The notes under the pieces are model-generated. The model was not told the DNA's origin and did no database searches. It was given only the letters and a program-made list of their open reading frames with translations. DNA of 64,000 nucleotides from Limosilactobacillus avistercoris. Lineage in GTDB: Bacteria > Bacillota > Bacilli > Lactobacillales > Lactobacillaceae. The stretch's first letter is position 1, and each line of letters begins with the position of its first letter. Both the position numbers and the translations under genes were made by a program. This document shows, piece by piece, positions 45,938 through 53,953 of this stretch. Where the stretch lies: contig NZ_JACSQW010000007.1 of NCBI RefSeq assembly GCF_014836425.1, positions 1 to 64,000 of the forward strand. The letters run 5' to 3'.

Positions 45938-47452
45938 CTAGAGTATTGCCGCAATTCCTAAGAATACACAAGTGACGATGAAGAGGTAGATCATTAGTTT
46001 TAACATCCACTTCCACCAAACACTGATATTAACGTGGGCAATCGTTAAGGCTCCCATAACAATTCCAGATGTTGGTGTAATCAAGTTAACCCAACCTGAA
46101 GCAGCTTGGTAAGCAGTAATAACTAAGCTTCCAGAAACATGAGCAAAGTGCCCCATTGGACCAATGATGCCCATTGTAGCAGCAGCTAATCCAGAAGTTG
46201 ATGGGATCAAGAATGACATTGGAATATAGAAAATGTACGTCAAGATAATAAAGATGCTTTGGGAAAGACCGTGAAGACCAGTTTCACCCCAATGAAGGAC
46301 TGTCCCAGTAATCATTCCGTTGTTCATTATTACTTGAATTCCCCGAGCTACGGCAACAATAATTGCAACGCTAAGGAAGTCAGCCATTCCTTGCATGAAG
46401 GCGTCAATAAATTCACTTTCCTTCATACGGTAAAACCACATGATAATAACCGACATGAAGAGGAAGAGCATGGTAATTTCGTTAAAGTACCATGTCCCCA
46501 GTGGTGCCATATCTTGACCTAAGAGTTTCCCTAAGAACGGAATTCCGGTCAACCATTTAGTGAAGCTATCAAAGAATGTCCAGTGACTATTAAGATTTGT
46601 CCATGGAATTAAACCAAGGATCATGATTAAGAAAGTAAGACCGAAAAGCCAGATAACAGCCTTTTGTCGTTTTGTCATCTTAAAATCATCGTCATCAGAA
46701 CGAACCTTAATGATAAAACGCTTTTCATCTTCAGCTCGTTGGTTATAAATTAACGATTTTTCGGGATGCTTTTCGATCACAGAAGCATAGTGGTAAACGT
46801 AAATAATACTAATTGTGGTGGTGATGATTAAAAGAAGAACCCGTGATCCTAAACCGTCACCAGGTGAAATATTTAATGTTTGTGAAGCAACACCAGTGGC
46901 AAATGGGTTAACGGTAGATGCCAGACACCCAACTTGGGTACCAACGAGGGCAATCGCAACCGCAACCAGTGAATCAAAACCAACCCCCATCATTACTGGA
47001 ATTAGTAATGGGTAAAAGGCAATTGTTTCTTCACCCATTCCATAAGTGGATCCACCAATGGCAAAAAGGATCATCAAGATCGGGATTAGTTGCTTTTCAC
47101 GTCCCTTGTAACGGTGGACAATTGAACTGATTCCTTCATTCAGGGCATCAGTCTTGTTTACAACCCCCAAGAATCCCCCAATAACGAGAATGAATAAGGA
47201 AACTGAGATTGCCCCTTCGGTTTTCTTGTCACCGACCATACCGATGACTGGGGCCATGAAGACGTCCCAGATCCCCTGAGGCTTACTAGCAACCGTCCGG
47301 TAGGTTCCAGAAATAATATTACCTGCTTTATCAGTTGCGTACGTTCCCGCCGGAATAATCCAAGTTAATATAGCAATAATAACAATGATAATGAATAAAA
47401 TTGTAAAGGCAGACGGCATATGAAACCGGTGCTTTTTCTTAGCTTCTTGCAA
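45938..47452 (-). CDS. YfcC-family basic amino acid/dicarboxylate-type carrier
   Basis: About 504 residues with some 12 transmembrane helices, of the YfcC/ArcD-related (C4-dicarboxylate, arginine-ornithine antiporter) superfamily; GGSTYGMGEETIAFYPLLIPVMMG and STVNPFATGVAS match the conserved core. The frame is open 28 codons further, but a GGAG-preceded TTG at 47452 (QEAKKKHRFHMPSAFT) matches the usual short N-terminus; 47536 is the alternative. It lies 12 bases upstream of pepV, suggesting import of peptide-like or amino-acid substrates. Confidence 0.8.
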   Translation of the reverse strand: MQEAKKKHRFHMPSAFTILFIIIVIIAILTWIIPAGTYATDKAGNIISGTYRTVASKPQGIWDVFMAPVIGMVGDKKTEGAISVSLFILVIGGFLGVVNKTDALNEGISSIVHRYKGREKQLIPILMILFAIGGSTYGMGEETIAFYPLLIPVMMGVGFDSLVAVAIALVGTQVGCLASTVNPFATGVASQTLNISPGDGLGSRVLLLIITTTISIIYVYHYASVIEKHPEKSLIYNQRAEDEKRFIIKVRSDDDDFKMTKRQKAVIWLFGLTFLIMILGLIPWTNLNSHWTFFDSFTKWLTGIPFLGKLLGQDMAPLGTWYFNEITMLFLFMSVIIMWFYRMKESEFIDAFMQGMADFLSVAIIVAVARGIQVIMNNGMITGTVLHWGETGLHGLSQSIFIILTYIFYIPMSFLIPSTSGLAAATMGIIGPMGHFAHVSGSLVITAYQAASGWVNLITPTSGIVMGALTIAHVNISVWWKWMLKLMIYLFIVTCVFLGIAAIL

Positions 47453-47540
47453 ATTTCCCACTCCAATTCTAATAAACCGAATTGCAAATTTATTCACAAC
47501 CCTATTGTAAGCTTCTTTGAAAGCGGCTTCAATCACAAAT

Positions 47541-47760
47541 TAGAGTGTGAGCCGTGACGGACTAGCAATCGAGCACTAAGGAATCCCGGACGATGATTGT
47601 TATACAATCAAGGACGGGATATTTAGGCGGAGATTGCGGTCACGGCGAACACGTTTTGGCATTGCTGCCTAGAATATTAGTAATTTCTCCGCCGTACGAC
47701 GTCTTGTCGTCGGAGGTGGAGGTCGAGCTTGAGGGAGTTTAGGCGGAGCGCAGTAGCTTG
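47541..47760 (+). repeat. Variable-hairpin element E and a second hairpin unit
   Basis: AGAGTGTGAGCC start (47542); stems GCCGTGAC/GTCACGGC, GCAATC/GATTGC, ATCCCG/CGGGAT and GATTGT/ACAATC; tail GAACACGTTTTGGCATTG with CTGCCTAGAA ending at 47674. A further unit (47680-47740) repeats the tip of element D (TTTCTCCGCCG to GGAGGTGGAGGTCG). Interior almost identical to element F at 53436. This one is antisense to the neighbouring genes. Confidence 0.8.
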
Positions 47761-47767
47761 ATCCTTT

Positions 47768-47796
47768 AAAAAACAAAAAACCGGGATAATTCCCAG
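47768..47796 (-). terminator. Terminator of the amidohydrolase gene
   Basis: CTGGGA/TCCCGG short stem (47781-47796) followed on the minus strand by TTTTTTGTTTTTT. Confidence 0.7.
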
Positions 47797-47807
47797 CCTC
47801 ATAATTA

Positions 47808-49382
47808 TTAGTTTTCAAATACTTTCTTGCCGGCCATCCAGGTTTCCTTAACGCGGACATTCTGTAGTTCATCATGGGGAACACTAAAGATATCTTTGTT
47901 AAGAATTACGAAGTCAGCAGCTTTTCCGACTTCGAGAGTTCCATTATCATCGAAGCCACCAATCTTGGCACCATCACGGGTATAACCAAGGACAGCTTGA
48001 GGGACGGTAATTGCTTCGTTAGCATTCATAACGTCATTGTTGGCCGCTTTCCTGGTAACCGCTGCATAAATACTGTAAAACGGACTGTCTGGCTCAGCCC
48101 ATGGGGTGCATGGGGCATCTGAACTTAAACCAAGCATTGCCTTAGAGTTCAGCATCGTCTTTACCCGGTAGGCTAACTTAAACTGTTCGGCATTGAGGTA
48201 ATGACGGTAAGATTCATCTTCAGCAAAGAAGAAGATTGGTTGAGTTACCAATGCATACTTCATCTTGCTGTGGGCAATTTCATCAAACATCTCATCGGTC
48301 ATTAGGGACGCATGTTCAATCCGGACTGAAGGCATTTCCTCAAGCCATGGTTCTAGGTCTTTAGTAACATCAATAACAGTTTGAATTGCCTGATCGCCCA
48401 TCGCATGAACAGCTAATTGTAGTTTGTTTTCGCGGGCCATATTAACAGCTCGAGTTAGTTTTTCCTTTGAAGTAAGGCTAACTCCCATTTTGCCTGAAGG
48501 GTATGGTTCAGCATTAAAGGCAGTTTCTCCAGAGATACTGCCATCCATAAAGACCTTAATTCCGGCGACCCGGAGTTTAGCATCACCACTTGGTTGAAGT
48601 CCCTTTCCTGGATCGATTTCGCCAAAGACATAGTAGATTGATGCTTTTGGAGCAAAACCACCCTTAACGGCATCTTGGTAAAGTTTGAGTGAGGTATAAG
48701 GCTTCATCCGTCCCATCATTTCACCGATTGCAACGATCCCGTTAGCAAGGTAATGGTCGGAACTGTTGATCATGTTTTGCACATCACCTTCATAGCTTTG
48801 TGCTGACTTGGCACGGATTAGAAGCTGAGATGCAGCAACTTCCCGCATAAACCCGGTTGGTCGACCATCAGCAAAGTGTTCAATCTTCCCACCAACTGGA
48901 TCAGGGGTGTTTTCGTCGATTCTAGCAAGTTCAAGAGCTTTGGAGTTCCCAACGGAGGAATGGCAATCTGAACGATAAATAAAAATTGGTTGAGTGGTCG
49001 AAACGGCATCAAGATCGTCTCGGTTAGGACTCCGGTGCTCAGCTAACTTAGTTTCGTCAAATCCCCAACCTTCGATCCAGACATTGTCGCCCTTACCGTA
49101 AGCTGGAGATTGCCGTAATGCTTCCTGCATTTCCTTAATGCTGTTAACGTTTGGTGGGGTACAAGCAACCCCGTGTAAAGCATCAGCAATATATTTTGGA
49201 TGGGTATGACAATCGATTAATCCAGGAAGGACGGTTTGTCCGTGAAGATCAATAGTATCACCTTCAGGAGTTGGATCGTTACCAATCCATTTGATTTGAC
49301 CATCCTCAACGATCATTCCGTTTGCGAAGTGGTCTTCTGAATCACCAACGAAGATATGACCATTAATGTAAGTTTGCTTCAT
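47808..49382 (-). CDS. Amidohydrolase family protein (YtcJ-like)
   Basis: 524 residues of the amidohydrolase_3 group: LIDCHTHP near the N-terminus supplies the metal-binding HxH, and HAMGDQAI, IEHASLM and GLSSDAPCTPW supply further ligands. The C-terminal beta domain ends GKAADFVIL. Substrates in the family are varied (N-acyl and cyclic amides), so none can be named. ATG with AGAGG upstream; 16 bases after the YczE-type membrane gene on the same strand. Confidence 0.88.
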   Translation of the reverse strand: MKQTYINGHIFVGDSEDHFANGMIVEDGQIKWIGNDPTPEGDTIDLHGQTVLPGLIDCHTHPKYIADALHGVACTPPNVNSIKEMQEALRQSPAYGKGDNVWIEGWGFDETKLAEHRSPNRDDLDAVSTTQPIFIYRSDCHSSVGNSKALELARIDENTPDPVGGKIEHFADGRPTGFMREVAASQLLIRAKSAQSYEGDVQNMINSSDHYLANGIVAIGEMMGRMKPYTSLKLYQDAVKGGFAPKASIYYVFGEIDPGKGLQPSGDAKLRVAGIKVFMDGSISGETAFNAEPYPSGKMGVSLTSKEKLTRAVNMARENKLQLAVHAMGDQAIQTVIDVTKDLEPWLEEMPSVRIEHASLMTDEMFDEIAHSKMKYALVTQPIFFFAEDESYRHYLNAEQFKLAYRVKTMLNSKAMLGLSSDAPCTPWAEPDSPFYSIYAAVTRKAANNDVMNANEAITVPQAVLGYTRDGAKIGGFDDNGTLEVGKAADFVILNKDIFSVPHDELQNVRVKETWMAGKKVFEN

Positions 49383-49398
49383 AATTCAATTACCTCTT

Positions 49399-50067
49399 TT
49401 AATGTTTGTAATTTAAGTGGTGGTGTAGCTTACTGAAAAAATGGCGATCAGACCAACCAATTAGGGCCCCCTGGGTAAGGATGTTATAAACGGTCCCAAA
49501 GTTAACGGCAACTAATTGATGAGTCTCGATTACCGAGATAATGATTAAAATAATTGGTGGAATGTAACTTACCCATTGTGACCAAACAGCGGAACCATGC
49601 ATGAATCTGAACCTCAGAATATAGGGGAAGTCGTCATTAGGGTGCATAATTAGGTTTGCCCGTTGATAGAGGGAAACAGCGGCAGAGATCCCGAAAAGAC
49701 CAATGATATCAAGAATAACCCGGATCCAGATATTGAGTGAGGAGACGCCGAGATAGTTAAAGAGTTCTGCAAACCATTGCAGAATATAACTAAAAGGGAT
49801 GATATAAAGAAGATTTCGGATTAACCGAAAGTAATCGAATTTTCCTAACAAGATTAAGTTAGTGATGGCAACGACAACTCCTTCGATTAACAGCATGTTT
49901 CCTAGAGACCAGTGGAGCCAATTGCTAAGATTGGCAGCCGAAGCAGTCCAGATAGCACTTCCCATATTTGTAGACACCGTAAGACCGTTGGAACAAGCAT
50001 TGAGCAAGATGGAAAATGCCAAGAAGCACCAACGACCAGTGAGACTATTTGCCCATTGTTTGGTCAA
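49399..50067 (-). CDS. YczE/YyaS-like integral membrane protein
   Basis: About 222 residues with five to six transmembrane helices and the N-terminal motif STNMGSAIWTASAANLS seen in YczE/YitT-type proteins of unknown function. AAAGGAGG lies 10 bases before a TTG at 50067, which I take as the start; the frame is open to 50142. It heads an operon with the amidohydrolase and may move the latter's substrate or product (inference). Confidence 0.75.
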   Translation of the reverse strand: MTKQWANSLTGRWCFLAFSILLNACSNGLTVSTNMGSAIWTASAANLSNWLHWSLGNMLLIEGVVVAITNLILLGKFDYFRLIRNLLYIIPFSYILQWFAELFNYLGVSSLNIWIRVILDIIGLFGISAAVSLYQRANLIMHPNDDFPYILRFRFMHGSAVWSQWVSYIPPIILIIISVIETHQLVAVNFGTVYNILTQGALIGWSDRHFFSKLHHHLNYKH

Positions 50068-50283
50068 TTGTTGATTTCCTCCTTTGAAAACATATTTTAA
50101 TACTATTCTACTTCTCTTTAGTAAAAAATAAACCGCTTCCATTGCAAAGAATAAGTGAATAAATAATTATAAATATAAAATGACTGTTCGTCTTTTGATG
50201 GGCAAAATTTAAAATTTACTAAGAAAATCCTTTAAAAATATGCTAAAGTAGAACAAGATAATTTTTAAGGAGTCTGATTTAAG

Positions 50284-51564
50284 GTGAAAAAATACCGGAT
50301 TTCACGCCTAAGTATGGGTTGGCAAATTATGATTGGACTAGTGCTAGGGATTATCTGCGGGGTAATCTTTTATCATAATACCGGCGCCATTAAAGTCATG
50401 CAGAGCTTAGGAACAATTTTTATTCGTTTGATCCAAATGATCGTTATGCCGATTGTGGTTTCTTGTTTAACAGTTGGGATTGCGAATATTGGTGATATTA
50501 AGAAGTTGGGACGGATCGGTGGAAAGACATTAATCTACTTTGAAGTCTTAACAACGGTTGCTATTATTCTTGGACTGGTGATTGGTAATGTTACCCATCC
50601 AGGGACCTTTATTGATATTCATAAACTGCATGCGACTAATATTTCTCAGTACATGTCGAGTGCCAAAACCGCTTCACATAATAGCGGCTTCTGGGAATTG
50701 ATTCTTTCAATTATTCCAACGAATATTTTCAAGTCAATGTCTGATGGGGATATGATGCCTGTAATTCTCTTCTCTGTCCTATTCGGGTTAGGGATTGCAG
50801 CGGTTGGTGAAAAAGCCAAGATCCTCATTGATGTTCTAAATGCAGTTGCTGAAGTAATGTTTAAGGTTACCAACTGGGTAATGAAGTTTGCACCGATCGG
50901 GGTCTTTGGCCTGATTGGGATGACGATCGCTGAAATGGGAATTAGTGCGCTGTTGCCATTAGGATTATTTATCGTTATTGCTTATATGACAATGATCATC
51001 TTCATGGTTGTAATTTTGGGAATTACGGCCCACCTGTTCCATCTGCGTTACTGGAAGACTATGCATGTGATTCTTGATGAAATCATCTTAGCTTTTACCA
51101 CGGCAAGCTCAGAAGTTACGCTACCCCGGTTAATGGAAAAAACGCAAAAAATGGGTGTAAGCAAGGGGATTGTTTCCTTTGTAATCCCAACAGGATATAC
51201 CTTTAACTTGGATGGTTCAGCTATCTACCAATCATTAGCTGCTCTTTTCCTTGCTCAAGCATATGGGATTCATTTAACATTTGCCCATCAATTTACTTTA
51301 CTGGTTGTGTTGATGATTACCAGTAAGGGGATGGCAGGGGTGCCAGGAGCATCGTTTGTCGTTCTGTTAGCGAGTGTGTCAACGATTGGGGTACCAATTG
51401 CGGGATTAACCTTTATTGCCGGAATTGACCGGTTCGTTGATATGGGACGGACAGCAGTAAACGTTGTTGGTAACTCCATTGCAACTCTGGTTATTGGTGA
51501 ATCTGAAAAAGAATTTAACCGTGAAGAATATAACCGCTACTTAGATTCGTATGGAAAGAACTAG
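50284..51564 (+). CDS. Glutamate/dicarboxylate:cation symporter (DAACS family)
   Basis: 426 residues, with helices and hairpins of the GltP/DctA fold. Family motifs: ITFTTASSEVTLPR-like segment (AFTTASSEVTLPRLME), PTGYTFNLDGSAIYQ (NMDG-type cation site) and GMAGVPGASFVVL. Starts with GTG after AAGGAG (spacing rather long). Imports acidic amino acids or dicarboxylates with Na+ or H+. Hairpin element G starts in its stop codon. Confidence 0.9.
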   Translation: MKKYRISRLSMGWQIMIGLVLGIICGVIFYHNTGAIKVMQSLGTIFIRLIQMIVMPIVVSCLTVGIANIGDIKKLGRIGGKTLIYFEVLTTVAIILGLVIGNVTHPGTFIDIHKLHATNISQYMSSAKTASHNSGFWELILSIIPTNIFKSMSDGDMMPVILFSVLFGLGIAAVGEKAKILIDVLNAVAEVMFKVTNWVMKFAPIGVFGLIGMTIAEMGISALLPLGLFIVIAYMTMIIFMVVILGITAHLFHLRYWKTMHVILDEIILAFTTASSEVTLPRLMEKTQKMGVSKGIVSFVIPTGYTFNLDGSAIYQSLAALFLAQAYGIHLTFAHQFTLLVVLMITSKGMAGVPGASFVVLLASVSTIGVPIAGLTFIAGIDRFVDMGRTAVNVVGNSIATLVIGESEKEFNREEYNRYLDSYGKN

Positions 51565-51692
51565 GGTGCGAGTAAGTAAAAAAAGCTCATAAAACAACAA
51601 TTTCTCCCGACCGGATGTAGATATCTAGGAGGGAGTTTGTTGTCTATAGGGGCTTCCTTGGCGAGTTCGTTTCGATTATATTCCAGTAGAAA
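51563..51692 (+). repeat. Variable-hairpin element G (divergent)
   Basis: Starts AGGGTGCGAG inside the symporter stop codon; stems ACAACAA/TTTGTTGT, CTCCC/GGGAG, tip TAGATATCTA; degenerate tail GGCGAGTTCGTTTCGATT then ATTCCAGTAGAA. Confidence 0.65.
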
Positions 51693-51724
51693 TAAGCAGA
51701 TTCTCAATTATTATCCTTAAAGTA

Positions 51725-51785
51725 GCAAAAGCCTAAGATTAGTTCAAAATGATTATTTTCACTTTGGACTAATCTTAGGCTTTTT
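51725..51785. terminator. Bidirectional terminator
   Basis: AAAAGCCTAAGATTAGT (51727 onward) pairs with ACTAATCTTAGGCTTTT (ending 51784); stem about 22 bp with one mismatch, T run follows. Confidence 0.9.
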
Positions 51786-52276
51786 TAGAAGTGTTTAACA
51801 AAGATTTTAAGCGTTCGTAGTTCTCCGTTAATTATGGAAATTTGTGGAAGACTTCCGCACTGCTGGTAGCCAGACTTTTGGAAAAGTTTCTGACTTGGAA
51901 GATTATTTTCATAAACGTAGGCAATTACAGTCTTGATATCAAGCGTAGTTTTAATCTGCTGATCAATAAAGCTTAAGATCTGTTGACCATAACCGTGACC
52001 TTGAGCATCGGGTGCCAGGTAGATTGAAATTTCAGCAGAAAAACGGTAGGCACGGTGAGGGTAAAATTGACCAAGTGCGCACCAGCCAATAATCTTGCTT
52101 TCATCTTTAACTACCCAAATTGGGAAGCGGTCATTAAAGTGGTTGAGCCATTCTTGACGACTGTCAACCGTAATTGGCATTTCATCATCAGTAATATCAT
52201 GGCTGGGAACAGCACTGTTATAAATTTTAACAATTTGAGGAAGCTCACTGGGAACTGCTCGTTGAAAATTAATCAT
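51785..52276 (-). CDS. GNAT N-acetyltransferase (phosphinothricin acetyltransferase-like)
   Basis: 163 residues with the acetyl-CoA loop APDAQGHGYGQQI and SIYLAPDA beta bulge; the overall pattern (IYNSAVPSH, AYVYENNLPSQKLFQKSGY) follows the Pat/Bar-type amino-group acetyltransferases. The true substrate is unknown. Starts 12 bases after the Lrp-type gene, probably in one operon. Confidence 0.87.
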   Translation of the reverse strand: MINFQRAVPSELPQIVKIYNSAVPSHDITDDEMPITVDSRQEWLNHFNDRFPIWVVKDESKIIGWCALGQFYPHRAYRFSAEISIYLAPDAQGHGYGQQILSFIDQQIKTTLDIKTVIAYVYENNLPSQKLFQKSGYQQCGSLPQISIINGELRTLKIFVKHF

Positions 52277-52288
52277 GATTAAAAGTCA

Positions 52289-52744
52289 CTATTCCTTTTC
52301 CGTTGGTTCGCTTAATTGAACACCACGGTGGTTAACACTAGTGCTGAAAACAATCTGAGTACTGGTTTTTCCAAAGCGTTGTTGAATATCATTAATAAAG
52401 TCATCGAGATCAGTAGTGGAAGGGAAAACTACTTCCATTACTTCGGAAAAGTCACCGGTGACACAATTACATTCAATGACGTTTGGAATTTGTTGGACAT
52501 AAGGGTAAAATTCTTTCTTTTGGCGTGGTTCAAGTTGAACTTGAATAAATGCCTTAACATGAAAATCAATTTTTTCTAAATTGATAGTTGCTTGATAGCC
52601 CTTGATGATTCCGGAACGTTCTAGTTTACTAATTCTTGCAGCAATTGCAGGGGAAGAAATAAAACATTCTTTCGAGAGATCCTTTAGGGATGCCCGGGCG
52701 TTTTTTTGTAAAATATTGACAATTTTGCGGTCGATTTTGTCCAC
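52289..52744 (-). CDS. Lrp/AsnC-family transcriptional regulator
   Basis: 151 residues: N-terminal HTH (DRKIVNILQKNARASLKDLSKE) and a C-terminal RAM effector domain (about 65-145) with VIECNCVTGDFSEVMEV. Such proteins sense amino acids and form octamers. Co-transcribed with the acetyltransferase. Ribosome site GAGG lies before the ATG. Confidence 0.9.
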   Translation of the reverse strand: MDKIDRKIVNILQKNARASLKDLSKECFISSPAIAARISKLERSGIIKGYQATINLEKIDFHVKAFIQVQLEPRQKKEFYPYVQQIPNVIECNCVTGDFSEVMEVVFPSTTDLDDFINDIQQRFGKTSTQIVFSTSVNHRGVQLSEPTEKE

Positions 52745-52896
52745 TTGGATTACCTCTTTTCGTTAGATGCAAAATTAGAATTGATTAAGCATCCCTAATT
52801 AAATCTTAATATTATTCACCGTTGATTGTAATTGATTGCTTAGTACAAGTCAAATAGTTAATAATTACGAGAATATAAATAAAAGTAAATGCATAG

Positions 52897-52926
52897 TTAC
52901 AAGCAAGGGACAATTAATGGTACAAT
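52897..52926 (+). promoter_or_regulatory. Promoter of the universal stress protein gene
   Basis: TTACAA (52897-52902) and an extended -10, TGGTACAAT (52918-52926), with an 18-base spacer. Confidence 0.6.
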
Positions 52927-52964
52927 AGCCTTATAAATAGAAGAGGCTGAATGGAGGGTCTATT

Positions 52965-53432
52965 ATGGATCAAGAATACGAAAACATCCTGGTTCCAATG
53001 GATGGTTCAAAGGAATCTGAATTAGCGTTAGGCCGTGCAGTTGCCGTAGCAAGGCGTAATGGTAAGGCACATATTGATGTATTAAACGTTATTGATACGC
53101 GTGCAATGGCTTATAATTTTGCTGGAATGTCTGATGGTAGTATTGCTTACCAATTAGTTGATAAGTCTAAGCAATACCTTGACGATGTTTTAAAGCGGGT
53201 TAAGGATAAGGAAGACTTTGATAACATTGATATCCACATTCGTTTAGGAAATCCAAAGACAATCATTGCCTTTGATTTTGTTCGTGACCACCACAATGAC
53301 ATGATTATGATGGGTGCTAGTGGTTTATCACGGATGCAACGGGCTATCATGGGTTCAGTTACCTCTTATGTTAAGCGAAACGCTCCCGTTGACGTCCTCG
53401 TCGTTCGTACAGCAGTTGATCAGGTAAAGTAG
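52965..53432 (+). CDS. Universal stress protein UspA family
   Basis: 155 residues with the Usp fold: N-terminal ILVPMDGSKESELAL and the ATP-binding signature MGASGLSRMQRAIMGSVTSYV. Probably a nucleotide-binding stress regulator. GGAGG precedes the ATG. Own promoter. Element F begins 3 bases after its stop. Confidence 0.93.
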   Translation: MDQEYENILVPMDGSKESELALGRAVAVARRNGKAHIDVLNVIDTRAMAYNFAGMSDGSIAYQLVDKSKQYLDDVLKRVKDKEDFDNIDIHIRLGNPKTIIAFDFVRDHHNDMIMMGASGLSRMQRAIMGSVTSYVKRNAPVDVLVVRTAVDQVK

Positions 53433-53435
53433 GTT

Positions 53436-53622
53436 AGAGTGTGAGCCGTGACGGATTAGCAATCGAGCACTAAGGAATCCCGGACGATGATTGTTTTACA
53501 ATCAAGGACGGGATAGTTAGGCGGAGATTACGGTCACGGCGAAAATGTTTCAACTCAGTTGCCTAGAACGTTATAGCTCTAGCGAGTCCCTGGCGAGCAC
53601 ATTTTAGCTGTGTTGCCTAGAA
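53436..53622 (+). repeat. Variable-hairpin element F
   Basis: AGAGTGTGAGCC start; stems GCCGTGAC/GTCACGGC, ATCCCG/CGGGAT, GATTGT/ACAATC; tail GAAAATGTTTCAACTCAG with TTGCCTAGAA (to 53568), then a second tail GAGCACATTTTAGCTGTG with TTGCCTAGAA (53594-53622). Interior nearly identical to element E. Confidence 0.82.
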
Positions 53623-53648
53623 TCCTAAGTAATATTTAACCTAATAAA

Positions 53649-53712
53649 ACAAAGAGTACGGAGTCAAAACTGTAATTCAGTAAATTGCGATTTTGACTTC
53701 GTACTCTTTTTT
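53649..53712. terminator. Bidirectional terminator
   Basis: AAAGAGTACGGAGTCAAAA (53651-53669) pairs with 53691-53709 with one mismatch; T run on the plus side and T-rich on the minus side. Confidence 0.85.
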
Positions 53713-53716
53713 AGTC

Positions 53717-53866
53717 TTAAGATTTAATGAGACACTTGATTGCATCGAGAAACATTCCGATCGCCATTAGATCCATTGCAAGCATCATCTTATTCGTGAA
53801 TGTTAAGAAAAGGACAACTGCCCAAAGAATAACGAAAAACCAAGCAACATATTTATTTTTAGCCAT
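53717..53866 (-). CDS. 49-residue two-helix membrane protein
   Basis: ATG at 53866 is preceded by GGAGGTGA with 5-bp spacing, a near-perfect ribosome site. The product is MAKNKYVAWFFVILWAVVLF (first helix), then a short polar loop with FTNKMM and a second hydrophobic stretch (MDLMAIGMFLDAI), ending CLIKS. It has its own terminator downstream (53649). No family recognised; position between usp and lacS gives no clear role. Confidence 0.7.
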   Translation of the reverse strand: MAKNKYVAWFFVILWAVVLFLTFTNKMMLAMDLMAIGMFLDAIKCLIKS

Positions 53867-53898
53867 ATAGGTCACCTCCATGGGCCATTATAAAACTA

Positions 53899-53936
53899 AA
53901 AAAGAAGCTGAGGAAATTTTCCTCAGCTTCTTTTTA
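53899..53936. terminator. Terminator of lacS
   Basis: AAAGAAGCTGAGGAAA (53901 onward) pairs with TTTCCTCAGCTTCTTT; T runs on both strands. Confidence 0.88.
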
Positions 53937-53953
53937 ATTAGAGAGACGCAAGA

